A DNA stretch of 64,000 bases, taken from Microcebus murinus (taxonomy: Eukaryota; Chordata; Mammalia; Primates; Cheirogaleidae). The notes beneath the pieces were generated by a model. It saw only the letters and a list, made by a program, of their open reading frames with translations, was not told where the DNA came from and did no database searches. Below are positions 1-9,299 of the stretch, piece after piece. Each line of letters begins with the position of its first letter. Position 1 is the stretch's first letter. The stretch lies in contig NC_134108.1 in assembly GCF_040939455.1 (NCBI RefSeq), positions 3,811,501 through 3,875,500 of the forward strand. Direction: 5' to 3'. The position numbers were made by a program, and so were the translations under genes.

Positions 1-305
1 TACATACTAAATATATGTGTGTATATATGCACACATATGCACACGTATATGGATATTTATGGTTGAGTTGTTTAATTTCATTATATATTTTGGATATTAG
101 CTTTTCATTGGAGGAATAATTTGCAAGTATTTTCTCTAGTTCAAAAGGCTGTCTCTTTACTGTGTTGTTTCCTTTGCTGTGCAGAAGCTTTTTGGTTTAA
201 TATATTTCATTTTTTCTATTTTTGTTTTTGTTGCCTGTGACTTTGAGGTCTTAGCCATAAAATCTTTCCCTAGACTTATGTCCTGAAGTGTTTCCCCTAA
301 GTATC
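1..305 (-). mobile_element. L1 ORF2 3' region, inverted 5' part of a twin-primed L1
   Basis: This stretch reads as antisense L1. On the plus strand it shows the familiar run of phrases around 'tttgctgtgcagaagctttt' (174-193) and 'gactttgaggtcttagccat' (239-258), which are the complement of the L1 ORF2 3' portion. It abuts a plus-strand L1 3' end at about 305. An inverted 5' segment joined to a forward 3' segment is the signature of twin priming. The element continues beyond the left edge. Positions 1-52 are a low-complexity TA/TG/CA stretch. The L1 assignment is from remembered consensus; subfamily not resolved. Confidence 0.75.
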
Positions 306-852
306 CATTAATGAATGAATGGATTAAAAAACATGACATGTGTATGCAATGGAATACTATTTGACTGTATAAAAGAATGAAATCTTGTCATTGGGGGCAA
401 CATAGATGGAAATGGAGGTCGTTGTGTTAAATGCAATAAAGCAGGCACAGAAAGAAAGGCATTGCACGCTCTCACTCATGTGTGGGAGTTAAAAGTTGAT
501 CTCATGCACGCAGAGAAGTAGAACACTAAATACCACAGGCTGGGAGGGGTGTGTATGGAGGGGTGGATAATTACAGGCTGGTTGATGGCTACAAATATAC
601 AGTCGGACGGAAGGAATAAGTTCAAATGCTCAATAGCAGAGTAGGGTGACTATAGTTAACAACAATGTACTGTGTATTTTAAAGTAACTGTAAGAAAAGA
701 CTTGAAATGCTCCCAACACATAGAAGTGATAAGTACCCAAGGTGAAGGACAACCCAAATACTCTTGACTTGTAATTACACAGCCTGTGCATGTCACAAAA
801 TATCACATGCACTCCATAAATATGTAAAAATATTTGTATCAATAAAAAAAAG
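306..852 (+). mobile_element. L1 3' end with poly(A) tail
   Basis: Plus-strand L1. It starts in the end of ORF2 ('gcaatggaatactatttgac', 346-365; 'ctctcactcatgtgtgggag', 469-488), runs through the 3' UTR ('tgactatagttaacaacaat', 647-666) and ends in an A-rich tail at about 841-852. The sequence is diverged, with frame-breaking changes, so nothing here is coding. It resembles an L1MA-type copy. It pairs with the inverted segment to its left. Confidence 0.85.
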
Positions 853-1235
853 AGAACGACACAGCTATGGGCAGCAATTCATGGCTCTGAGGCGGATAAA
901 GAGGCTATGGAGAGTGGAGGCAGGAGTTTTCTGATACACAAGTGAGGCAGTCTTTGAAAATAGAAAACAGTCAACCAGAGAAATGCCTGTTTGGCATCGA
1001 AGCAGCAGTAAATATTCAGCACAGGGTCAGGATCATTCAGTTTGAAAAATTTTAAAACTACTTCGATTTCCACACCCATGAAGAGAGTGTGAAGAACAGA
1101 GATGGTACCCATTATGTTGATTGCTACACTGCATATCTGTGTGATTACTGCCACTTTAATTTCAAAAACAACATACATATTTATAGAGCAGATATAGAAT
1201 ATAAACAAGGTAGTGCTGCACTGCATTGAACAGCA
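853..1235. other. Unclassified stretch
   Basis: No repeat or gene is recognised. A 119-codon minus-strand frame crosses it (879-1238), but it has no recognisable domain, its composition is not protein-like, and it runs into the MIR on its right. I treat it as a chance frame. Confidence 0.4.
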
Positions 1236-1355
1236 CAAGAGCTACTGCCAGCATGCCAGGGTTCAAATCCCGGCTCTACCAATCACTCACCGTGTAATTT
1301 CTCTTTCATCTTTAGGCCTCATTTGTAGAATGGGATAATAATAATATCTACAAGA
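1236..1355 (+). repeat. MIR SINE
   Basis: The core matches the MIR consensus in order: a tRNA-derived box B ('gttcaaatcccggctctacc', 1261-1280), a loss-of-consensus middle, then 'cctcatttgtagaatgggat' (1317-1336) followed by ATAATAATA. The box B is part of the SINE and is not a separate tRNA gene. This ancient family is shared by all mammals. Confidence 0.85.
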
Positions 1356-1394
1356 AAAGCAAATATTAGAGACAAAATTTCAGTAAGGAAATTC

Positions 1395-2290
1395 TAGTTG
1401 CTGTGTATTGGTCAAGAGTTAAACATAGCACCAAAAGCATGATGCTCAAAGGAAAAAGAAGACAAACTGGACACCACTGAAATTTAAAACTTCTGTATTC
1501 AAAAGACAATATTTAGAAATGAAACGACAAGTGATAGACCAGGTGAAAACATTTGCAAAGCATTCATCCAGTAAACACTTGTATCCAGAGTCCGTATAGA
1601 ACACAAACAGCTCCACAGTAGGAAGACAAATAATACAATTATAAATGAGGAAAAGATCTGAATGGCTATTTCATCATGGAAGGTATAATATTGGCTAATA
1701 GTACCTGGAAAAGTGTCCATCCTCATTAGGTGTTACAGAAATGCAATTCAAAACCACAGGGAGACACCACTTCACAGTCACTGGAAGGGCCATCAACAAA
1801 AAGACAGAAAACACTCACTGCTGGCCAAGATGAAGAGAAACTGGAAGACTCATATAATTTCAGGTGATAATATAAAATGCTACAGCTGTTTTGGAAAACA
1901 GTGTGGCCATTTTATAAAACGTTAAACATAATTTACCATAAGACAAAGCAGTCCAATTCCTAGGAATCTACCCAAGAGAAATGGAAACATGTGCACACAT
2001 TAAAAGAGCAGCATCATTATTCCTAATAACCACAACTTGGAGTGATCCAAATTCCTATGAACTGATGAATGGAAAAATATGGTATATTAATATGGCATAT
2101 TAATAAAATGGCATATTATTTAGCAATGAAAAAAGAACTATTCATGTACACTACAACATGGATCGACCTCAAACACATTATACATGATAGAAGCCATAAA
2201 GAGAAGACTACATATTATATTGATCCATTTACATGAAATATATAGAAAATGCAAATTTATAGAGACTAGAAGACCAATGTTTGTATTGGC
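1395..2290 (+). mobile_element. Old L1 (L1M-type), ORF2 3' portion
   Basis: A heavily mutated plus-strand L1 ORF2 tail. Landmarks in order are the phrase around 'aaaacttctgtattcaaaag' (1486-1505), the 'accaca..gagacaccacttcaca' region near 1753-1777, 'cctaggaatctacccaagag' (1959-1978) and the terminal tract near 2150-2260. Many stops and indels are present. The 3' UTR and tail are missing or unrecognisable beyond about 2290. Confidence 0.7.
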
Positions 2291-2582
2291 CTGTATTGGT
2301 ACTAGATATTAATAAAAAACAGATGTAAGAGAATTTTTTGTGTGATAGAAATGCTCTAAAACGGTATTATAGTGATATTTGCACAGCTCTACAATTTAAG
2401 TAAAAACATAATTCTTTCTTTATGAAGATGAAAATATAAACAATAACTGTTATTCTCAAATAAAGAACAATAATATGATAATATTCTCAGAAAGATAAAT
2501 TTCAAGTTATTGCAATGAATGGAAAATGTATGCATAACACTCATGAAAAACTTTTGTTTAGAAAGTATGCCAGTTTATAATT
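2291..2582. other. AT-rich stretch, nothing recognised
   Basis: About 290 bases of AT-rich sequence between an old L1 and the lemur L1 3' end. No open frame, repeat family or motif cluster stands out. Confidence 0.4.
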
Positions 2583-2830
2583 TTTCATTTTTATCTCTTT
2601 ATTTTAGCAAATTATGGGGGTACAAGTGTTAAGGTTACTTATATTGCCCATGCCTCCCCTCCCCCCTCGAGAAAGAGCTTCAAGCGTGTCCATCCCCGAA
2701 ACGTTGCACATCTTACTTGTTGGGTTTGTATATACCCATCCCCTCCGCCCCCTCCCACCTGCCCGACACCCGATAAATGTTATTCTTATATGTCCACTTA
2801 GGTATTGTTGCTACCGAAGAAAGAAGGGAT
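2583..2830 (-). mobile_element. Strepsirrhine (lemur-type) L1 3' UTR fragment, minus strand
   Basis: Read on the minus strand this is the characteristic lemur L1 3' end: a stretch about 'acatttatcgggtgtcgggc', a G-rich run, 'ggacacgcttgaagctcttt', then 'acccccataatttgctaaaa' and an A-rich tail, seen as T-rich sequence at 2583-2605 on the plus strand. This 3' UTR differs from human L1PA copies and is the main taxonomic clue. The 5' end is truncated near 2830. A second lemur L1 3' end starts about 40 bases away in the opposite orientation. Confidence 0.8.
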
Positions 2831-2867
2831 ATGCCCACTAAACCAGCCTCAAATGAAGAAATGATGC

Positions 2868-3345
2868 CATAACTAGAACTCAACCTTGCCCATCACATTT
2901 TTAACTTTCTCGAAGATTATGGATCTTACAATTGCAAAGATGTGGTAACAATCCAAGTGACCATCAATTCATGAGTGAATTAATAAAATGTGGTATATGT
3001 ATACCATGGAGTACTACTCAGCCACAAAAAACAATGGTGATCTAGCACCTCTTGTATTATCCTTCATGGAGCTAGGACCCATTCTACTAAGTGAAGTATC
3101 ACAAAAATGGAAAAATAAACACCACAAGTACTCACCATCAAATTGGTACTAGTCGATCAATACTTATGTGAACAAATAAAAGTAACATTCATCGGGTGTC
3201 AGGCAGGTGTTAGGGGAGGAGGGGATGGACATATCACATCTAGTGGGTGTTCTGACTCGGGCAGTGCAAAGGTAATATATGTAACTTAAACGTCTGTACC
3301 TCCATAATATTCTGAAATGTTAAAAAATGATATAAAAAGATTATG
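2868..3345 (+). mobile_element. Strepsirrhine (lemur-type) L1 3' end, plus strand
   Basis: It begins in the L1 ORF2 end ('actcaaccttgcccatcaca', 2879-2898), passes 'taccatggagtactactcag' (3001-3020) and 'accaccaagtactcacc'-like sequence near 3121-3140, and enters the same lemur 3' UTR, with 'gggtgtcaggcaggtgttag' (3195-3214) and 'gtacctccataatattctga' (3296-3315). It ends in an A-rich tail at about 3320-3345. Both this and the neighbouring minus-strand copy contain the terminal 3' UTR, so they are not one twin-primed insertion. Confidence 0.8.
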
Positions 3346-4299
3346 GATCTTAAAAATAAATAAATTTTATACTATATAAATTATCCCTAAATAAAGCTCT
3401 TAAAAATACATATAAGGATAAAAGAGTAAACAAGACCACCAAAAGCATTACTTATCCCTAAATGTCTATTAGATCTTCTAAATATAGGAATATTTACATG
3501 GTCTAATCTATACCAGTAACAACAAAAAATATGGACATTGTGGGAATTTTATAATTAACTAAAATCTTACATGTAAAATGCTAAACCTACTGCATGTTTC
3601 ATTGAAAGTATTTCATAAATGTTAAATACAATTGTTATTTAAATATTATAAGTACTTGATGTTAATGTATGTGCAGATATGTTTACACCCATTTTACAAA
3701 CTTAAATATATTCCAATTGATTGAATTATTTCTCTTATATCAAAACTACATTGTTCTTATCACTTAAATATAGCTCACACAATTGTGTGTGTTTCATTCA
3801 TATAAATTATCATAGTTTTATTTCACTTTTGCAAAAATCATTTTTTGATAAATCCCATTCTTCCTGAATATTCTTTCAACTTTTATTATAAAATATAAGA
3901 TTAAAACAGAATAGGGTAAAAATTTTTAAGAACGGTTTGAATAATAATGAAATAAATGTCTTTTCTACCAGTGTAAAAATTAGAAAATTATCAGTAATTT
4001 ACCAGTTGCTTGTTTGTCACTTGTCAATCCCAACTGATAGTGTACCCCTCAGAATTAATTGCTATTCTGATTTTTGTGTTAATTACTCCTTTTTCTTTTT
4101 TAATAGCTTTAAGAGATGTGTGGGTGTGCACATGTGTGTGTGTGTGTGTGTGCATGTGACACAGAGAGAGATACTAAAAAACAGATTGTTAGTCTGGAGT
4201 TTGAACTACATATAAATGAAATTATATGCATTTTTTTCTGACTTTTTATTCAACCTTGAATGTTTGAGGTTAGTACTTGTTATATTTAGGCAATCTATT
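3346..4299. other. AT-rich stretch with weak old-L1 similarity
   Basis: Mostly AT-rich and unclassified. Around 4190-4270, 'tataaatgaaattatatgca' (4210-4229) is reminiscent of the antisense 3' end of an old L1, but the match is too weak to bound. A (TG)n microsatellite lies within it and is listed separately. Confidence 0.35.
4133..4152. repeat. (TG)n microsatellite
   Basis: Ten uninterrupted TG units, flanked by imperfect TG/CATG steps. Confidence 0.95.
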
Positions 4300-5620
4300 T
4301 TTATTTTCATTGATGATCTTATAAGCAGAAATTCCACGAATTTCCCTTATTAATTCTGTAACTTTATCTGTAGATTCTTCAGGATTTTCCATGATAGAAA
4401 TCCTCTGAATGACTAAGTCATGATTGTTTATTCATCAGGCAGACAGTGCAACTACCCCAGGTGTTGCACTTGTGGAGGTGTTGCACTTGTGGAGGTGTTG
4501 CACTTGTGGAGGTGTTGCACTTGCGGAGGGTGCTATTCTGAACATCGTCTGTCTCATCCGGTGTCACTGTGAAAGGCTGCCAAGTTGTAGGATTTGCACA
4601 TGCTCATACTCACATGTCAATGCCAAATTCTTCTCTAGTTTGTTTGTAGCACTACTGATACTCCTATTAGGAATATATGTGAGTTCTAATTGCTCCACAT
4701 TTTCATTAACAATATATCTAACATTTTGCCAAGCTGAGGATGTGGAATGGAAATTCATTGTGTTGTTAATTTATCCTTTTCTGATTATTAATAATGACTC
4801 AGAAAATATTTTCTAATGTTGACTGACCATGGAGTCCCATCTTCTATGAAGATTTGTTTCCAGGTGATTAAAATTACTAATGAAACAGCTATTATTATAG
4901 TTCAATTAAATATTTTCTTGTCTATTCTTGATACATAGAAATACATTATTTCATATATTGATCTTATAGCCAGAAATTCTGCTAATTTCCCGTGTTAATT
5001 CTATTAATTTATCTGTAGGGTCTTCAGGATTTTCTCTACAGACAACCATATTGTCATGAAAAGAAAAGATGGTATCAGAGATTTTTGTTTCTTTTGTATT
5101 TCTATGTCTTTCCTGTCCCCTTGACTTAACACACTGGTTGGAATAAACAGATTAATGATACATGGAAGTGGTGGTATTGGAACCAGTGTTGCTAAGCCTT
5201 AAAGAAAATGTTTTGATAGGTATTTATAGACATCTTTCTAATGTTTCTATAGGTTTTGGTACATATGTTTTATCAGATTAAGAAAGCATCCTTTTATTTC
5301 CAGTTTGGTGAGAGCTTTTTACGGTATACAGATGTTGGATTTGGTCAACATGTTTTTCTGCATATATTGAGATGAGCTTATGATATTCTCCTTCACGGAT
5401 AAATTTGGTAAATTAAATTGATGTACTTTCAAAGTTATACCTGTTTCAAAATTATATATTTCTGTGATAAACCTAATTTATTTATGATGAATTGTCTTTT
5501 TATACATTTGTGAAACCAGTTTGCTTACAACTTTATTTAGTATTTTTGGATCTAAGTTTTCAAGTGAATTTAGCCTGTAATTTCCTCTCATTGCATTCTC
5601 CTTGTCATGAATTTCAGTTA
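4300..5620 (-). mobile_element. Composite of old L1 (L1M-type) ORF2 fragments, antisense
   Basis: The plus strand carries phrases that are the complement of L1 reverse-transcriptase ORF2: 'atcttatagccagaaattct' (4961-4980), 'tatcagattaagaaagcatc' (5271-5290), 'tgcatatattgagatgagct' (5360-5379). The segments at 4310-4370 and 4960-5040 are two copies of the same L1 region, and the part between includes a 3'-end-like fragment (about 4640-4830). This is therefore at least two insertions or a rearranged one. All frames are broken. Confidence 0.65.
4461..4528. repeat. 17-bp minisatellite, four copies
   Basis: The unit 'gtgttgcacttgtggag' repeats four times head to tail. The first three units are identical; the fourth has T to C at the thirteenth base. 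The near-identity implies recent expansion. A 17-bp unit changes frame at each copy, so the 130-codon frame that crosses it (4424-4816) is not evidence of coding. Confidence 0.95.
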
Positions 5621-5747
5621 TGTTCAGTTATGGTAGTATGTACATACATAAAGTAATTTGATGGACACTTTTTATAATACATATAATTTAAACATTTTTA
5701 ATATATACACATGTGTGATATATGTACGTGTGTGTATATAAAGTTTT

Positions 5748-6556
5748 CTTTTGCTGCCATAACAAATTACCACAAACTTAGCACCTTACAGTAATAAATT
5801 TGTTCAAATTTATTAACTTTCAGCCCTGTAGCCTGGAAGTCTAATGTGATTCTTGCCAAGCTAATCAAGGTGTCAACAGGGCCGTGTTCCTTTGTGAAGA
5901 CTCTAAAGGAGAAATGACTTCCTTGAACGTTCAGAATCAGGTGTCCTCAAACTACAGCCCGCGGGCCACATATAGGTGTTTTTGCCCATTTTTTTTTTTT
6001 TTACTTCAAAATAAGATATGTGCAGTGTGCATAGGAATTTGTTCATAGTTTTTTTTTAAACTATAGTCCAGCACGCCAACAGTCTTAAGGACGGTGAACT
6101 GGCCCCCTGTTTAAAAAGTTTAAGGATTCCTTGTTCGGATCATTTGCAAAATTTGGTTCCTTGCAGTTCTAGGTTGAAGATTCCAGTTTCCTTACTGGCT
6201 ACCAGCAGAGAACTATTCCTAGCCTCTAGAAGCTTCCCCATGCCTGGGTTCATGCCCCCTCATTCAACTTCAAGTCCAGTGATGGGGGGACAGAGGATCT
6301 TTCCTGATTACAATCTCTCCTGCTTCTTGTTCCATCAGCAAATCACTCGGATTCAGTCTTCTGCCCTCCTCTTCCACATTTAAGGATCCATGTCACTATA
6401 TTGGGCCCATCCTGGATAATCTAAATTAATCTCCCTATGTTTATTCATCTCCCTACTTTTATTCATCCTTTTTTTCCATATAAGAAAACAAATTCACAGG
6501 TTCCAGGGATTAGGGTACAGACATTTGGTAGCCATTATAGTGCCTACCAACACGGT
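5748..6556 (-). mobile_element. MaLR/ERVL-type LTR, split by a hAT insertion
   Basis: The plus strand opens with 'tgctgccataacaaattacc' (5753-5772), followed by a TTTATT (complement of AATAAA). It ends with 'cacaggttccagggattagg' (6496-6515) and 'gccattatagtgcctaccaa' (6530-6549). In reverse complement this is the layout of an MLT1-like LTR, with the poly(A) signal near the end that lies at the left here. Orientation is inferred from that signal. A DNA transposon interrupts it at 5938-6133. The name is from memory; ERVL MLT2 is an alternative. Confidence 0.5.
5938..6133 (+). mobile_element. Short hAT DNA transposon (OposCharlie/OC1-like MITE)
   Basis: The element is about 196 bp. Its left end reads 'caggtgtcctcaaactacag', followed by the GCCCGCGGGCC block. 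Its right end reads 'ctgtttaaaaagtttaagga' and closes at CCTTG. The termini are imperfect inverted repeats (CAGGTGTCCTC.AAAC against CAAGGAATCCTTAAAC), and the layout matches the OC1-type hAT ends I know. The expected 8-bp target duplication is only partly preserved (TTCAGAAT against TTCGGATC). It encodes nothing and would need transposase from a larger relative. It sits inside an LTR, so it is younger than that LTR. Confidence 0.75.
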
Positions 6557-6959
6557 ATATATACTTTTAGAATATAGTATATATGTATATATTTATTAAA
6601 TACATTATACATATTTATATATTAATTTTATTACATATTATTTAATATATGTAATGTTTTTTATTAAATTAGTGTTTCATTTATCTTATTTACTACACAT
6701 TTGTGTTTGTAACATTTTGGCATTCCTAATATTATTTGTATCCTATCTCTTTTTATTTTTGCTTGATCAATCATTACAGCAGTTTGTCCATTTATTGTGA
6801 CAAAAAAAGAGCATTTGTATCTGTAGTTCCTTTTGTTGTTTATTTTATTTGTATTTGTTCTTATCTTTACTGCTCCCTTCATGCACTGTTTGCATTTATT
6901 CTGCCACAACCCCCCTGTGTTTGAGTATTTCTACAACAACCCCCCTGTGTTTGAGTCTC
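6557..6959. other. AT-rich stretch with a short direct duplication
   Basis: No family assigned. It begins with a TA-rich run (6555-6660). The 20-base string 'caacccccctgtgtttgagt' occurs twice, at 6907-6926 and 6937-6956, a 30-bp period; this C-rich pair is conspicuous against the AT-rich surroundings. Confidence 0.6.
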
Positions 6960-8150
6960 AGCTTATTAAGTTTGACCATTTTCTAATATAAGTACTTGAA
7001 GTATAATTTTGCTAATAAATGATACCTTAACTACATACCATTAAATATTTTTACTAACATCAGTTTTTGATATTTATATTTTTATTATGATTTTGCCTTT
7101 AATTCATGAGTTATTGAGAATTGTTTTTCTTAGTGTCAAAATATACCTGAATTTTCTAGATATATATATACATAGGGAAAAGAGATATGATCTACACAAT
7201 GCTAATCCTTCAAAATCAGTTGAGAATAACCCAAAACATGGACAGTTTTATATCAATGTACCATTCATAATTTATAAAAATTTTCATTTTGCAATTGTGA
7301 GGTTCAGTTATATATGTCTAAATAATTATGTTTCTTATCATAATATTTAAACATTCTAGGAGGTGGGAGCAGTGGAGCATGCCTATAATAGCAGCCATTC
7401 TTGAGACTGAGGTGAGAATATCTCTTAAGGCCACGAGTTCGAGACCAACCTAGGCAACCAAGTGAGACCTAGTCTTAACAGACAAACAAATGAACAAACA
7501 TTCTATACCATTACTGGTTTTTGTCTTCTTGATCTATTAGTTACTGAAAGAGCTATATTAAACTCTCAATCTATGATTATGAATGTATTATTTCTAAGAG
7601 TTCTGTCAAATATTGCCTTACATATTTCTAGGATATGTTATTAAATGCACACTATAATTATAATTAGGTATTAATTGTATTCATATATTATAATTATCTT
7701 AATTATAATTACATCTTCCAGCTATACTAAAATTTATCATTACAAATTATCTAGCGATCCTTTTCCCATAAACACTACTTTGTCCAGTATTAAAGTGCAA
7801 TATTGGCTTTTTCTTACTTGATTTTTAAAAAATTTTCTCATCCTTCTTGTTTAAACATTTAAATACCAATATATTTTAAGTGTGTGTCTTACGAATATCA
7901 GATAGATGAATTATTTCTTAATACCTTATAACAAACTTTAACTTCACATTAAGTCTATTTACATGTATTGTAATTAATGATATATAATGAATTTATTTCT
8001 ATCATCTTCTTCTATTTGTCCTACAACTATTTTGTTTGTCTATTTAATTTCAAATATTTGTTTACCATCTGACTTTAGAATCTTACTTCCTACCAACTAC
8101 TTTTAGTCTTCTAATTTTCAGACTATACTCTTTATTTCCATTCCTTTAGT
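6960..8150 (-). mobile_element. Old L1 (L1M-type) ORF2, antisense, split by a 7SL SINE
   Basis: Antisense ORF2 landmarks: 'tttaattcatgagttattga' (7099-7118), 'ttctagatatatatatacat' (7154-7173), then after the SINE 'accattactggtttttgtct' (7508-7527) and 'ctgtcaaatattgccttaca' (7603-7622). The sequence reads through the SINE target site, which supports one L1 copy broken by a later insertion. The right boundary is approximate; similarity fades after about 7900. Confidence 0.6.
7359..7495 (+). repeat. 7SL-derived SINE monomer (FLAM/Alu left-arm-like)
   Basis: About 137 bp. It has the Alu-like left-arm order: 'gcagtggagcatgcctataa' (7369-7388, diverged box A), 'gaggtgagaatatctcttaa' (7410-7429), 'cacgagttcgagaccaacct' (7433-7452, box B), and a short (AAAC)-type tail. 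Perfect 10-bp target duplications (AAACATTCTA) flank it at 7349-7358 and 7496-7505. There is no right arm, so this is a monomer and not a truncated dimer with lost duplication. Confidence 0.8.
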
Positions 8151-9299
8151 GGTGACCCTTCAAAGTCTAATGTCAATCAGTATCATTATCCTCCAACCAG
8201 GACCAAGTTGGAACTTACTGTCTGCATTCAACCCCCCTAGTATCATATGTCATATATGTATACACACACACATGCACACATACATAATTGCATGTGATTT
8301 AATTTTTAGCTCCATGATATATTTTTTTCTTATAGTTATTGTTATTTTTACTTATAATATACCTTAAATTTTATTCATACTTGATCTACAATTTGTCTTT
8401 TTCCTAAGGAAAAGGCTGCTCTGAAAGCTGTCACCTGTCTTGCATGCTCAAAGTGATATGTTTTCATATGTATTTAAGTTTATTCATCCCGACTGTAATT
8501 ATTTTGGCATTTTAACTCTGAACTAACTGGTATAGTTCATCAGTTCTGGATGTTCTCAGCCATCATTTTTCAAACTTTTCTCTGCCCCATTTTCTGTCTC
8601 CTTCCTTCATGTTACTCCATACAGATGGATGTTAGACTTGTTTTTTCTTGTTTGCTCTTGATCATTTTTTATATTAGATCTAAATTTGATTTTATTAATT
8701 TTCTCTTCAGCTAAGTCTAATTTATTTTAAATGGTTTCCAATATTTTACTGTTACAGTAAACAACTCCTGAAGCATCTTTCTCTACACATGCATGTATGT
8801 AAGTTGGCTAGTCACTGAGAAGTGATATTACAGAGTCAAACAGTGTGTGCATTTTAAATTTTGGCAACTATGATCAAATTCTTTCAAACAGGTTCCAACA
8901 ATCAATAGCCCTTCTGGACTATAAAAAGTCCTTTTATTACACCTAACAAAGACAAAAATGAATAATGTCTAACTGCTTTATCCATAATAATCTAATGATT
9001 TTGAAATTTTCCCCTTGCAATTTTAATTTTATTTATTTAATTATAGATGAGATTGAGCATATCTTTCAAATGTTGTAAAGCCATCTGGATTTCCTTATTA
9101 GGAGACAATCTGTTCATATTCTTGGACTATTTCGCTATTAAATTTGCTTTCTTCATATTGGTTGGGAAGTGTTCTTTGTAATGAACTCATCTGTATTACA
9201 GCTGCAATTTTTTCTCTCAGTTCATTATTTTTATTCAAAAAAATTTGTGTTATTTTTCCCATGCAGAATTTAAATTTTTTTTGTATACAAATGTAATTT
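8151..9299. other. AT-rich stretch, mostly unclassified
   Basis: No supported gene. Parts resemble antisense old L1 (about 8750-8900, 'ctacacatgcatgtatgtaa' at 8783-8802), too diverged to call. A short CA-rich stretch lies at 8262-8285. Confidence 0.35.

Noticed and set aside
879..1238. 119-codon minus-strand frame
   Set aside because: It has no domain, its composition is unlike a real protein, and its end runs into the MIR.
1255..1285. tRNA-like box B sequence
   Set aside because: It is part of a MIR SINE. There is no box A at the right spacing and no cloverleaf.
2583..3345. Single twin-primed L1
   Set aside because: Both arms contain the terminal 3' UTR, whereas twin priming gives non-overlapping arms.
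4461..4528. CRISPR-like repeat array
   Set aside because: The repeats are directly adjacent without spacers, in a mammalian genome. It is a minisatellite.
4424..4816. 130-codon frame across the minisatellite
   Set aside because: A 17-bp unit shifts frame at each copy, the rest is AT-rich old L1-like DNA, and no domain is visible.
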